A stretch of DNA of 64,000 nucleotides from Tyto alba. Taxonomy: Eukaryota; Chordata; Aves; Strigiformes; Tytonidae. The notes beneath the pieces are model-generated. The model searched no databases. It was not told the DNA's origin and saw only the letters and a list, made by a program, of their open reading frames with translations. The DNA lies in NCBI RefSeq assembly GCF_018691265.1, contig NW_024881300.1:6275546-6339545 (forward strand), in the 5' to 3' direction. Positions 38,261-51,633 of the stretch are shown here, in pieces (position 1 is the stretch's first letter; the number at the start of each line of letters is the position of its first letter). A program made the position numbers and the translations under genes.

Positions 38261-41200
38261 CTTTTGTGGTATTTGGCACTAAATGAAAGAACTCACTCTG
38301 GTGTTATATTGAGGAGATCCCAAGATGGACTTTCCAATCTGGTTTGGCTAACTTAGGGGTAGGCTCAAGGTTTGTAAGCAGTCATCCACTGCCATGATAT
38401 CTTATATCAGGATTTCATTGAAATGACCTTAGAGTGGACTTTACCTCTGAAATGTATGCAACGGAAATGAGCCATTATAATTTAGTGATTTGTTGTACAT
38501 TCTGGCATATTTATTTATTTCTTCTCCCCTCCCCACACCCTACCCCCCCCAAAAAATGGCTGGCAAATTTTATTCAAAAATTCTATGAAGCGGAGCTGGA
38601 AATTTTGTGTTGAGCTTTGAGAGTATCCTGATTAAGGGTCCTTTCTGAGTTCAAGTTCCTTTGCAGTTATTTCTATATTCTGCCTTTGAAATGCCACAGG
38701 GAAAGGATGCCAGGGTGTCTTCATCATCGTGATGGTAGAAATTTGCTATAGCTCAGCAGGAAGGCACTGAACTGCTTACAAGGAGTCTGAGAGCGCCCTT
38801 TCCTTGTTCATATTTCATGTGACACAGATTACCTTCTTGACTTCTTATATTTCCTGATTCTAAATGCTGTGCTATTTGTCTGATGTGCATCTTAGTCAGG
38901 ATTCAGTATAATTCTTATGAATTGATTTAACAATCTTTGTCACCTGTTTATTGGACTTAAGGGGTCTAAATCTATCTGACACTGAGCTGCACTCTTCCTT
39001 ATCACTTAGCACTGCTTTTTATTCACCCTCCTCGGCTCTCTAGTGTGACTGGTGCATTTTTGGCACTAAATCTGGCCCTGCTGCTCCCTCGACAGCCTCA
39101 TTAACTTTATCCTGAGGTGTGTATTTTTGTCAGTAGCCTTTTCTGAACCCAATCTCATCAGTAGATCAATTGTAATTGTGCTCTGAAGTGGTCCTTGTTG
39201 CAATTATTAAAGCTAGAGTATTTATCCATTTGGTTTTAGGGACTTGGGTGCAAGTAGTACTTGTTCCTCTTGCTTTACAACCTCCTGACATAAGCAGTTA
39301 TTTTTAGGTGTGTAACTTAGGTTGTGAGCATCTGATGTATAAGAACTGCTTACAGAGCAGGAGTATGTCGTTACAGAGTGTGTACCTACAGTATATGAGT
39401 GTTCCCATGAATTCTTCATTTTACTCTTCACTGACACTGTATCTGCTTAGTTTCAAGGGCATTTCAGAGAGGCAGTGGGGGTGGGATGTAGAAGGCAGCT
39501 TGCTGCTGACAACTCTGGCATAAGCATTCTTTGTAACATACATAATTTGGATACCAGGATGAATTTTCAATGGTAATTAACGGGTTGAGTAACCTCAGCA
39601 GTTGTTTATAAAGTACCTGCAAAAGTTGTTCTCTAGGGGGTGGGCATTTTAGTATTGAGCAATTTATACTCTGGCAGATACACTCTTTGAGCAGCATTTT
39701 ACCTAGATCCAAATTCACATTGAATTAAAATTGAGTTAGGTGCAAGCAGATTCCCCATAAAAGCATTGGAATTAGAATTATTTCAAAAGAATGCTCGATG
39801 ATAAATTTAGAACAAAATGAGAACTCCAAAAATAACAGGTTTTATATTTCACATATGCATTTTTTCTGGGGAAAAAATATTGGTAAAAATAATTTTAATT
39901 AATACTCCTATGTTCCAGCAAAAGTGAACCTATTGCAGATGAGAAGCACACAAAAAATGTGTTTTGAATACACATACTGGATCCACTGAGCTTTAAAATA
40001 TGCCAACATTTGGCTTGTTTCTAAGGCCATTATGTGAGCATTTGTATATATAAATCATGCAAAATTACTACTGCAATATTTTTTCTCTTGTTTTTCAGAA
40101 ACTCTTGAAGTTGGTTTGGTAGAATTAGCGGCAAAATAATGTGTCTGCACTCAAAATGGTCAGAAAGTTGTTAGTATCTTTAGGCCAGAAAGTGAAATAC
40201 AGTCCTAGTTGGTTTGTGAAATCTTGTGTCTTTAAATGGTGATCAAAATTGCCTCCTAACATCAGGACCCAGGACTAATGAACTATATACAATAAGTCAC
40301 ACTCGGAGGCATCATATTCAAACAAGCTAAATAGGTGCAAGAACCAGAGGGTTTGGGTCCTATTTCAGGCTTGGAGGAGAACTCTGTGTGTTCTGGAATA
40401 ATTTAATCTAACATAATTGTAATTTACTTCTCTGACTTGCATGGCTGATTGGAAGACTCTGTAAGCAAAGGGAAAGTCTCCTTACAGTGGAAGTCCAGAA
40501 ACAAAACATAACAGTGGCTGCATGTGTTACTATTGACACCGACATTTGGCCACTGCGGATGGTTTGTTTCAGATTTGAAGCTAAAAGAGCTAAACCAGCT
40601 GGCCAATTTTAACAAGAGAGAAACCAGCTAGGTACAACTGTATTTTGAGATGCTAATAACCTTTAATAAATTTCAACTAACAATTGATATAATTTAGATA
40701 CAGTGCTGCTGCAGAGGTAAAGAAGCACCGACCAAGTTACAGCAAATCAGGCAATGTGATGTGTTTCAAAAGCTCTTCCATCTATCCGTCTAGATTCAAG
40801 CAGATATCACTATTGATTATCACTTACTCTACTGTGAGTACTAAAGAAGATAGCAAAATGTTCCAACATATACCAAAAAGGATCATAGATTTTCTCTTTC
40901 AGGTTTTTGTGACTGAAAATAAAATGTGCTTCAGTGTGTTTGTATGGAAACATGTATAAAAGAAAGGAAAAGGAGCAGGCTGGATTTATTCTCAGGGGGA
41001 AAAAGCTTAGGAGGTGAAGCCTAATAATGTCTCTTAAAATGTCTTAAGGTATAATAAAGAGGGTTTGAAAAAAGTCAGAGCTATTTAGACAAAGAGTTTT
41101 CATATGCATGTATTCAGCAGTAGAGAAGTAATAATGGGAGTATACTATGAGTTCTTAAATCCAATGGCTTTACTGGAGAAAATACTACACAGAGTTAAAA

Positions 41201-43301
41201 AAATTAAGTTTAGATTTTCAGTTGGATCTATTGTGTTGCAATATCCTACAATGATGCTACACTGACAAAGAGATGTCCGTTCTATACAGGTAAGCAAGTA
41301 TCACTTGTGTGCTATCTGTATTAAAAAATTTTGTGCTGTATGAGGTTGTTGAAGTTTTACTAGTATAAAATACTAAGCATTTAGACTTAGAGCAGTTATC
41401 TATTTCTTGTTTTCTTGGGAATAAAGGGGAACATTGCTGTGTTCTACCTTAGGTGTCTAGGGGTGTACCTGTTAGAAGTATTAAAAATTCCCATGGTGGT
41501 ATGAAAACAGATAGATTATAATCACATCCTTGTTTATCCTTTGATTGCTAATACAGCCAAAAACTCTGGAGTTAAGAGGATATTTAGCAATGAGTTGAGA
41601 ATATGAATGGATACTTTCATGTCATTTTGTTGGTATGCAGTGGGCTGACAGGGAAGGATGAAGTGTCTGTCTGCTGAGAAATGCATATTCTCAGGTCTTG
41701 CTATAGCTCCTATCTCCTTTGTCCATTGTTATTTTTATATTTTACTACTGCGGTTTACAGGTTCATGAAGCACATGTGCTATAGGGGACCAAAGCATGTG
41801 GTTTCATACTGAAGTACAACATGGCATTATTTGATGTGATCTGTTTTTGCTTGTGATTCAAGTCCATTTAAAGAAGATGTGTAATACTGCCAAGCCTGAA
41901 TTGACTGGTATAGCTCATGAATATTTATCATGCCACTGATTTGGTTTCTTCTACTGTATTCCACATAATATTGCTGCTGACTAGGTGGCTGTGGCAGTGG
42001 TGGTGTTGGGAGGACAAAAGTAAATAAAGACCAAATTTTAGCCAAAACAAGATTTCAGACCAGATCTTAAAAGTTGCCTGTACTTGTTTCCGTTTTGGGA
42101 AATCTGTGAGGCCTGAAATCATAGCCGAGAAATACAAGCATATCTTAGTGCAGTGAGGAACTATTGTAGAAGTCCATATATTCACAAGCAATATAGAAAA
42201 GAGGAATAAGAAGCAGTTATTTCTGACAACATAAGAACTATGCTGCCACCCCATAACTCTGATCAAGCAGCAAGTTTAACAGAAATCAGAGGAAGTGCTC
42301 ACTCATGCTGAATAATCCACTTGTAGAACTCATTAACATAAGATACTGTGGAAGCCAAAAGTATGAATGGATTCATAAAGATGTAACACAAATTCATGGA
42401 ATTAAGTCCAGATGTTATTAAATACAGTGGTCCACATTAAAACTTCAACTCAGGAAGTTTTACTTGGGAGGTATACCTTGGAGAGGAGCCCTCCACACAG
42501 TCCCTGGGTTCTGGTCTTCAGTTATCCCCTCTTGGTCAATGTCATAGCCAGAAACAGCATCCTAGTTTGCAACTATAAAGATACCATCTTTGGGTTTTAC
42601 ATGGCGCTCTGCTTACATTATATTATAAATTCGATAATTCCTTCTGCAGTTACTGAATTCCATACTTGTAGGTCCCTTTCTATTGTTTCAGAGTGAGTTA
42701 CTCATGCGCCATTGTAAAGAAGCAATGTGTACATTACCTCCCTTAAACATAGGTGCAGAAGCTTATAAACTGCCATTCTGATGTTCCTGACTGGGAAACT
42801 TGCCCTCCAATACACACATTTGGTACTCATACATTATCTTTTGGCTTCCTATCCACATGCCCATCTGTTATGATGGCATTGTGCCTGCTCACAAGATGGT
42901 GTGCCAGCTTCACTAGACAATGATGCCAATCAAATAAGAGTTGCTGCAAGTGCTTTCTTTTCTAAAAGTAGCCCCTCTCAAGTGAAAGCAATGCTATAAT
43001 GGTGCCACTTGTCTCCTTTTTCCTGTTTACACCTGCTGACACTTATCCTCCAAGATAGTGTTAGAATAGTAAAGGAAGGAAGAGATGCAACACAGGGCGA
43101 CTCTGAATTGTAGGAAAATAAAGGCCGAATCACAAGAGCAACTTCAGAAAGCCATTTTAAACACAGGGCACACTGACGGTGTTGATCAGGATGCAGATCC
43201 AGAAGACAGCAGAAAGAAGTATTTAAGTGGAAAGAGTGTTTGAGAATAAGTGTATTACTGGAAAAAAACCAAACCAAAACAAAACCTTTATATGCATATT
43301 A

Positions 43302-43318
43302 CATATATATATATATAT
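43302..43318. repeat. (AT)n microsatellite
   Basis: About eight alternating AT dinucleotides bounded by C and G. Confidence 0.9.
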
Positions 43319-44579
43319 GTACAACTTTGGAACAGTAACCTATAAAGCTGAGTACAGGTAAACTTCTTTATACTATTGCCTGTCAGTGCAGATACCTGTA
43401 CAACTCAGAAGAAACTGAAAACTATACCTAAGAAAAATCTGACATATGATTCAAATTGTTTGACAGTTTGTTATAAAATGCATAACCAGCTAGGACTGGA
43501 AAGAACCCATTTTCTTTGTTTCCATTTGTTATATAAGCAAAAAAAATAGTTCAGTATTTCACATCTGAATGTCTAATGCCACCTTCTGTGTTTTCTGCTT
43601 TCTTTTGAAAGGATATCAACTCTGAGAGCACAAGCTTAGGCAGAATGTAGGATATTTCTATATAGTCTGCAAAGGTCTCAAAGGTGCTAGTATCCAGAAA
43701 CTTGCTTGAGAACAAATCAATGATAAAGCAAGACTTGAAGTTACAAATATTTTATGCATTTGTGCCATTTAAAAATGTTTATGGACTATAACAGAATATG
43801 TGTTAAGGTAATTCTGAAAACTCTGATCAAATTAAGACCCTTTTTAAGTATATCATCTAATTGTTTCCTTCAGAATGCTTTCTCCACTCAGTATTTTCCC
43901 CATCCCTAAATGGAGTTAGTAGTACCTTATTTTTAAATTGTGAACTCAAGAGCTAATTATTGAATTTGCATAGCATATGGTAAGAAACCATGAAGCAGTT
44001 CCTGAGGTGCACAAACCTTGCATTATTAATCCATGGAATTACTGGGGAAAAATTAATCTTACACAGAAATAAGGAATGGCTCTTAGTTCTTACTTATGAT
44101 GATCATCTTGATACTTGAAAGCCCCTTAATAGCCCATTAGCAGCCCATTATAGCAGTCTTTCTGCTAAGGTGACCATCTCCTATAATGACAGATGTGATT
44201 AAAAAGAATACAGCTTCTTAGCTTTCAGATTGGTTAGCAGTCGATACATAACACAGGCATTCAAATGGCAGAAAAAGAAGAAACTTGGATTATTGTTTTT
44301 AAGAACAAGCTGGGGAGAAAGAAAATAAAAGCTGACTAAAAGACAACTAACTTCTCACTGTTGATGTATGGTGCAGCCCACAGAGAAATGTGCTTTCAAA
44401 TTCTCAAATGTATGAGTAAAATACTGCAACAGAAGAATGATTATTACCAATAAGAAGCAACTGAAGATATCAGTCTCTTCAAAGGTTCTTGCAACTTTTC
44501 AAATTATTTTTATCATTATTTCTTTTCTAGTGGAATATTGATGCTGTAAAATAAAACAGAAAAAAGAGAGTGTTTGAAC

Positions 44580-44712
44580 TTTTACAGTCAACACAGACAG
44601 TAAGAAAGCCTGAAGATTAAACAGTTACAGAAGGTGAAGTGAGCTGCCTAAAGTGTCCAGAAAATTAAATATCAGATCTAGAAATATAACCTGGCTTCTG
44701 AGTTCCAGTCAT
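44580..44712 (+). repeat. MIR-like SINE remnant
   Basis: The run GGTGAAGTGAGCTGCCTAAA, then TCCAGAAAATTAAATATC, then AACCTGGCTTCTGAGTTCC follows the right half of MIR: GAGGTTAAGTAACTTGCCCA, a CACAGC.AGTAAGTGGCAGAG block and a C-terminal CCAGG.CTTCTGACTCC block. It is diverged but in the right order. Confidence 0.5.
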
Positions 44713-45884
44713 ATATCCTATCTGGGTTAAACCACTACCTTTTCAGGGCAATAGATTAGTTAATGTCTAATTAGCTACTATTTTTAAGTGATTTGTCCTG
44801 TAGTGATAATGATAGTATTTTGAAGTGATTGGACCTGGACCTAACACCTACACAGAGATGAAAAGGTAATAGTCCATGAACTGGGTCTGCAAAGAGAAAT
44901 AAAAAATTATACATTCATAGTTGAAATTGATCTAGGAGAGTATCTGATATTATATAAACACACTATCTGTTCATGACTAAAGATATTTCACTATGTAAGA
45001 GTCCTCTTCAGTCATAGAAAATGCATAAAATCTCTATTATATGAAAAAATCTGGAAACCAACTTTTAAATTTCACTCTACAGAGACCAATAAAAGTCAAT
45101 CATTGACCTAGAAAAGCTCAAATAAAGCTTTACTTGTAATTTACATCCAAACAATTTACATCAAACATTTTCTGAAGAAGAGACATGTGAATGACTCATT
45201 GGAAAGTGTAATCTAGAATAACCCTTGACCTTCTGTGCTCTCATTCAGGCTGCTGCTACCCACGGCTGTTCATTTAATGCAAAAGCAGCTTCATTCTTCT
45301 AAGGAAGACTTGAATCCATTGCATACTAGCATTATTGGGACATGGGATTAACATAATGTAAACAAGATTTATCTTATCACAACTCATAGCAAGAGACTGC
45401 TATGTAGAACTGTAAATTGTCATGAAGCTGTCTCCTTAATCCTTTCTGCATTCATTTTTATTAGATTTCTTACTGCTTCCTTCAATCATGTTTGCAGATT
45501 ATTAAAAGTAAGAGTTTGGGAAAATGCAGTCTTTTGAGCTGTCAACTCTGACACTGCTGCATAGACAGAATACATATAAATAAAACCCCTCCTAATATTT
45601 GCTTTAGTATTTCTGGCCTAGTATCATGTGTAATTGTGCTGTTAGCTGCAAGTTCCCAGGTGAGGTTGGAAGTGATTTTGTCTCCTTCATCATGGTTTCA
45701 TGACTTTTATAATACTAAAGGAACACTCGTTTATTAGAATGTCAGGCTGGGAAAACTACCAGGTTGATATTGAAATCACTTTGGTTTGTTAAATTCTTCA
45801 TTTCCATTTTAACACTTCAAACTTTCTGAATTTGTCAATAATAAAGCACCTACAGCAACAAAAAACAAAGTAATGCGCAACTAA

Positions 45885-46400
45885 GAAGAGGTGACGGGTG
45901 ATATTGGTAGGCAGTTCTCTTCTGAGAGGTACCAAGGCACCCATCTGCTGACCTGACACACTCTCTAGAGAGGGATGCTGCTTACGGGGGGCTCAAATCA
46001 GGGATGTCACCAAGACAGCTGAGCCTCCTACAGTCCACTGACTATTATCTGCTGTTGTTGTTTCATGTGGGCACCAATAATAGAGCCAGGAGCAGTATGA
46101 GGAGTATCAAGAAGGATTACAGAGACTTGGAAGTGGTGATAAGGGACTCTTGAGTTCAGGCAGTTTTTTTCATCAGTCCTCCCAGTCAAAGGGAAGGGGT
46201 TTGAAAGGACCAGTCAAAACTGGCAAAGCAACAGTTAGTTAAGGGACTGGTGCCACAGCCAGGTGTTTGGCTACTTAGACCAGGGGACTCGCTTTGAGAA
46301 ACCTGGGGTACTGGGGGCTGATGGGCTCCATCTGTCAGAGAAGGGGAAGAGCATCTTCAGCCATAGGCTTGCCAAGCTGGTGAAGAGGGCTTTAAGCTAA
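45885..46400 (+). pseudogene. CR1 ORF1 C-terminal SGNH-type esterase region (broken)
   Basis: CR1 ORF1 proteins carry a C-terminal esterase of the SGNH hydrolase type. Three landmark blocks can be seen. The Ser block appears as VGSSLLRGTKAPIC (45910 on), where the usual GDS is GSS, so the Asp before the Ser is lost. An in-frame stop follows. The Asn block appears as LLLLFHVGTNN (46052-46081), in another frame after a one-base shift. The catalytic Asp-His block appears as GADGLHLSEKGK, with Asp at 46320-46322 and His at 46329-46331. The frame then reads SHRLAKLVKRA and stops at TAA 46398-46400. A stop also interrupts after VVIRDS. It is clearly dead, but the order and spacing of the blocks identify it. 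The upstream part of ORF1 is absent. Confidence 0.85.
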
Positions 46401-46614
46401 AGTTGCTGGGGGAAGGGAACCTCAATCCATCCCACTCCTACCAGTTTGATGCCAGTGGCAGCAATAGATGCCCAGAGCCTGGAGAAGGGTCACAGGTCAG
46501 CAGGAGAGCACCTGAAGAGCAGCACAAAGGAGTTCCAGCCACTCCAGACACTAAGTCGTCTTCATGGAGGCCCAACATAATGCTTCTATACAAATGTGTG
46601 TAGCATGAGGAAAA

Positions 46615-46655
46615 AACAATAATTTTTAAAAACAAAAATTTTTTAAAAAGGAAAA
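46615..46655. other. A/T-rich deletion junction inside CR1
   Basis: Left of this point the sequence encodes the start of the CR1 endonuclease (CFYTNVCSMRKKQ). Right of it the reverse transcriptase begins. The roughly 40 bases between are A/T-rich and match neither side, so this is the scar where the endonuclease-coding part was lost, possibly with filler DNA. Confidence 0.7.
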
Positions 46656-46659
46656 TAAA

Positions 46660-47740
46660 GAGGACCTGGGTAACTACAGGCCAGTCAGTCTCACCTTTGT
46701 GCCCAGCCAGATCATGGTGTGGATCGTCCTGGAAAATATGCTAAGGCATATGGAAAATAAGGAGGTGATTGGTGACAGCCAACATGGCTTCATGAAGGGC
46801 AAATCATACCCGATGAATCTGGTGGCCTTCTACGATGGGGTTACAGCATTGGTGGATAAGGGAAGAGCAACTGACATCATCTACCTGGACTTGTGGAAAG
46901 CTTTTAACATTGTTCCGCATAACATCCTTGTCTCTAAATTGGAGAGACATGGATTTGACAGACAGATCATGGACAGAAGGAATTGGCTGGGTGGTTGCAC
47001 TCAAAGAGTTTTGTCAACAGCTTGATGTCCAAGTGGAGAGCTGTGATGAGTGGCATTCCTCAGGAGTCGGTGTTGGGATCAGAGCTGTTTAACATCTTTG
47101 GTGACAAGGACAGTGGGACTGAGTGCACCCTCAGCCAGTTCACTGACGATACTGAGCTGTGTGTTGCGGTGACACGCTATGGGGAAGGGCTGCCATCCAG
47201 AGGGACCTGGACAAGCTGGAGAGGTGGGCCCCTGCAAACCTCATGAAGTGCAACAAGGCGATGTGCAAGGCCCTGCACATGGGTCAAGGCAATCCCAAGC
47301 ACAAATCTAAGCTGGGTGAAGAGTGGATTGAGAGCATCCCTGAGGAGAATACTTGGTGGTATTAGTGAATGGAAAACTGACTGTGAGCCAGCAACATGCA
47401 CTCACAGCCCAGGAAGCCAACCGTGTCCTGGGCTGCATCAAGAGAATTGTGGCCAGCAGGTCTGGGGAGGTGATTCTCTTCCTCTATTCTGCTCTGCGTC
47501 CAGCTCTGGGCCCGTGAGCATAAGGACATGGACCTGTTGGAGAGGGTCCAGAGGAGGCAACAAAAATGAACAGGGGCTGGAGCAGTTCCCCTGTGAGGAC
47601 AGGCTGAAAGAGTTGGGGTTATTCAGCCTGGAGAAGAGAAGTATCTGGGGAGATCTTAGAGTGGCCTTCCAGTACTTAAAGGGGGGTATAGGAAAGGTGG
47701 GGAGGGACTCTTTATCAGGGGGTGTAAGGACAGGATGAGG
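46660..47740 (+). pseudogene. CR1 ORF2 reverse transcriptase and C-terminal region (broken)
   Basis: The frame opens with [11 protein letters not shown] and [10 protein letters not shown], the standard early RT blocks. Motif A is [13 protein letters not shown] (46882 on): the catalytic Asp of YLDL is kept, while the second Asp of the usual KAFD has become Asn. A frame change near 47005 leads to SGIPQESVLG. Motif C is FTDDT (FTDD at 47139-47150), keeping both catalytic Asp residues with Ala changed to Thr. Further frame changes follow near 47160 and after 47365, and about 23 bases of the conserved VRPHLEY region near 47495 are missing. RT would copy the CR1 RNA at the target site; this copy cannot do so. 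Confidence 0.9.
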
Positions 47741-47993
47741 GGTAATGGTTTTAAACTGAAAGGGGGTAGATTTAGCTTAGGTATTAGGAAGAAATTCTTC
47801 CCTGTGCGGGTGGTGAGACACTGGCCCAGGGTGCCCAGAGCAGCTGTGGCTGCCCCCTCCCTGGAAGGGTTCAAGGCCAGGTTGGACGGGGCTGGGAGCA
47901 CCCTGGGCTGGGGGAAGGGGGCCCTGCCCGGGGCAGGGGGGTGGGAACTGGATGATCTTTTAAGGTCCCTTCCAACACAAACCATTCTATGAA

Positions 47994-50900
47994 ATAACAA
48001 GGGAATTATGTTCAAGTCAGGGGTGGAACAGGAAGTTTGCTTACTCCATACAGAGATAAGGGAGAGACACAGGAGATGCTATGCTATAATCAGAGTTCTT
48101 CTGTAACTGCATACCACCTTTGAGAAGTCACTAATTTAATCAAGAATGGAAGCAGGCAGAGCACACATCTATCTCTGGTGCAGGTTTCTCTCTGAAGTTC
48201 AGCACAGCTGCTGCGCTTCTCTTTTTATATCTGTTTGCCATAGCGGCCCATGACCCTGTCAGAAATTTACCTGCCTTGCCCTCCACCCTGGCTTTTGCTT
48301 TCCAATCTTATTTCTATTATCCTTTTAGGACAAGATAGGCAAGATAGCAACCCTTTCTTATTTCAGTTTCTCTGCCAGTTGTGCCAGGTATTCCTCTCTA
48401 GAATATTTGATTCTTTGATCAGATGGCCTAAGTGCCTTCATAGTGCCCGTTTCCCACAGCAGGTAGCTAACAAAGCTTCTTTTATCAACAACAAAAATTT
48501 TTCTTTCTAGCTCCTGCATAGATTTTCTTCTCTAGAAAGCAACAGGACTCCCAGCTCTCCTTTACAGAAACCTGAAAACAAAAAGTATTTCTTCTTGTTT
48601 GCTGGGTTTTTGTAGGTTTCCCATTCCTGATTCACAACTGTCATTCCTCCAGGGTAGAAGACCACCCCTGTAAGCACCATTGCCTGCTGTGACTCCTCAG
48701 GCAGTTGTTACAGGCTGGATTTCTTCCGAGCCCCATCAAGGGACTTATATAAACCTCCTTACACTGCAAGTAGTTAGTGTATCATTTATAGTAAGCTGTT
48801 AGGAATAATACACTACTGCTTCAAAACAAAATCTAATTAATATCAGAAGTGAGTACAAGTGAGTAATTAAGTGGAGATAAAAATTGTAATTCACACAAAT
48901 GCCTAATTATTGTCAGATTATTACAATTTTCAAAATCTCTTATGTATCTAAGTCAGTTTTAAAAGTGGAAATGCAGCTCCTACATCCCTTAAATAGTTTT
49001 GGAAATGTTGTATACCAGTTCTTGTTTCTTCCATTGGATCTAGTTTATGTGTTCTTGTAGAATGGTTTATATACAGCTGTTTGTATTAGTACAGACTAGC
49101 ACATTGCTGGATCATTAAATATTAGGCCAGTGTTAAACTGGACCAATTGAAATACATGTCATTGCCTAAGAAGGGAGAAAAGAAGGTTTTACTATGCTTT
49201 GGAGATGTAAATTTTATGATAAATGATATTCACATGATTTACATTAATTTATGAGAGACCAAGTGTGTCTAGTGGTGTCAGGATAATTAGAGAGAAATAT
49301 TTTATGGTTTACAGTGAACAGAGCTCTGTTTTCTTTCAGGATTGAGGCCTGGACACAAGAAGATAAATGACTCTGGTACCATAACGTATTTGATCAGATT
49401 AATTATATCTGGCTTTGCACATCTTTGAATTCTGACTGAATTTGCAAAATGGAAAGGGCAACATCATGTCTTGGGGTGCACTCAAATAAGAAAACATTTT
49501 AAAATATGCATCTTTACCTGTGCCAGGGGGTTGTAAACAGCAGAAGACATAGAGGGAGGGCTGACTGTTTTTTCTTGTAGGGGTGTTTTCCAGTGGTGTG
49601 CTACCTTCATTTTCACTTGTGGTTTAGTGGTTTTGAGATACAAACTTGCATTATTGCCTGATTGCCCTGCAAGGGGATAATTCCAAGGAGATTTTTACAA
49701 AGGGTAGACTAAAGCAGGCATGGCCTCCCAGGAAATGGCAAAGCCTAGGCAGCATTTGCCTTATGTTTGCCTGTGGGATTGAAGGCTGGTGTCATACGGG
49801 GTGGAAGAGGGTAGCTGAGGGCTGGGGCAGGAACTGGAGTGGGATCTTCTCCTGAACCAGTTAGTCCATGCTTCCATGGAACCTCCTAGGGATCTTGGGC
49901 ACGAGCAGATCCTGAAGCAGAGCAGGTCTTTGGAAGAGAGGAAAGACAAACTTGTCTCATTCTATTTCTGCCTGCACCAGCACTGCACAGGCTTTAGCCC
50001 AAATTTCTCCATGGTCGGATTTAAACTATATGCCAATGCCTTCTCAGTGACACCTCATGAAGCACATTTGGGAAACTAATCTTAACAGAAACTGCTTTTT
50101 AAAGTTCATGTAATAATTCAGCAGTTTATAAACTTCCTTACTGGTTTATGTTTGCTGTTCTACTCAGGCACACTGGACTGGATATTCTATGGGCAGTTTA
50201 ATTTATCATTAATTCTACAGTCAAGCAAAGAGGAATTAAAGTAATAAGTCAAAGAGACTAGCAGGATAAATCAAACGTAGAAGTTGCTTATATTTGGTTC
50301 TACTGCAGTGTAAAAGAAGAAATTATGATGTGAAAAACATTAAATCATAATACCTTTTATAGAATGCAAATATTAAGAAGGGAAAGACCATGGTCTTCAA
50401 GGTGGAAGTGAATGGAATAAGAGGACTCAGTAGCAAAATGAATTTTTAAATGAAAAATCTTGTTTCATGGTCCATTCTTGTTAGCATGCTTAGAAGATAT
50501 TACAGAGCTAGAGAATGACCTAAAAAGAGCAGTCTGGAATAGTTCAGGGATTTGAAGAGCTTAATTACAGAAAGGGAAATCAGGAAGACAAAATCAATGA
50601 AAAAAAAGAAAATAAAAGGCGAATACTGGTGTATTTAAAATCTTGAAGGAACAGAAAGCATTGATATTACAAGACACTTTGTACTTGTGGCAAATACAAG
50701 TAGTTGCGGATTTGAATCACTGCTGGAAAAAGGTCAGTATGAAAGAATTAGGGATGAATTTATTTGCATGTGGAATATAATAAAAAAAAAAAGAACAAAT
50801 AGAATAGAAGAATCTGACAATGCCAGAAGATCTGTAGTAAATGCAAGAGGGTTTAGAAAAGTATATAAAGGAAAAGATGTTGTGAGACATGTTTGTTACA

Positions 50901-51628
50901 TTAGGGGCTAGGTAAAGCTAAAGGGAGTAATGTATTGCCTAGTGTTGTATCAGGGCTTCCTAAAGTAGTTCGAGCTGTAAAAAATGATCTGGGTAGCTGG
51001 CTCACTCCCCAGCATTCACCCTGACACCTGGCTGCTGCTTCTCCTTTTTTCTCCTGTGTCTGTGGGATCTTTCCAGTCTTTTTCCTTGATTGGAACAGCA
51101 ATGAGCAGGGCTTAGCCTTACTATATCCAAGAGAAGCCTTTTTGCCTCTAAAAGTAGCACGGACATATTTTGCTATATCTGCTGTAAAGCATCATGTCTT
51201 GGAGACATCACTAAATTGCAATGTCAGCTCATTTGAAAAGGAGTGTATCTTCCTAGATGGACATTGTGGATGTTAGGAAAATTTGGACGTCTGAACTGCA
51301 GACACCCATGCTAATATAGGAAAAAAACATCTTAATAAAAGTTAGCTATTAAAAATCTCACCATTTCAAGCTTGTTTACAGTTTATGTATAAAAGCTGTG
51401 AAATGTTCCACCTTCATTCATATATGTGTGATTGTTGTCACATGGGGTAAGCTAACTTGCATGATAGAGAATTCCAGCTCTAAACCCTTAGATTGTCACT
51501 GCTTTTGCTAACAAACTAATACAATATAGTTTTCTGATTATCACTTAGCTATAAAGATAAATCAATGGGAAATTCTGACTCCATCTGAGCAGTATTGTTA
51601 ACCCCAGATATTCCAAAATCTTGATGTC

Positions 51629-51633
<5 letters not shown>
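47994..51633. other. Non-coding stretch, no gene identified
   Basis: No known exon is recognisable. Region 48240-48560 is pyrimidine-rich and region 49640-50080 slightly GC-richer, with two modest open frames (49646-49855 and 49876-50079) that resemble nothing I know. A purine-rich plus-strand frame at 50639-50911 is lysine- and arginine-rich and is best explained by composition. Confidence 0.5.

Larger units (their letters stand above)
38261..45884. other. Non-coding stretch, no gene seen
   Basis: No exon or RNA gene is recognisable over about 7.6 kb. An alternating (AT)n run lies at 43302-43318 and a MIR-like remnant at 44580-44712. Open frames reach 112 codons (41928-42266, minus) without any domain signature. 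Confidence 0.6.
45885..47993 (+). mobile_element. CR1 LINE with ORF1 esterase region, internally deleted
   Basis: About 2.1 kb of CR1. It starts in the esterase part of ORF1 (45885-46400), covers the ORF1-ORF2 spacer and the first codons of the ORF2 endonuclease (about 46578-46615), and passes through an A/T-rich junction (about 46615-46655). It then resumes inside ORF2 at the reverse transcriptase ([11 protein letters not shown]) and continues to the 3' end. Roughly a kilobase of endonuclease and linker is missing compared with full-length CR1. Later hallmark blocks are GEEWIES, NRVLGCIKR, FSLEKRSIWGDL and IRKKFFPVRVVRHWPRVP. The end is CCATTCTATGAAAT, the CR1-type tail. Multiple frameshifts and stops make it non-functional. 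Divergence is clearly lower than for the 37-38 kb remnant. I saw no target-site duplication, which is normal for CR1. Confidence 0.95.

Noticed and set aside
47316..47738. 140-codon plus-strand frame, the longest in the window
   Set aside because: It is a frame-shifted product of CR1 ORF2, not a host gene.
50639..50911. Lys/Arg/Glu-rich plus-strand frame
   Set aside because: Purine-rich composition explains it; no ATG near its start, no motif and no neighbouring exon.
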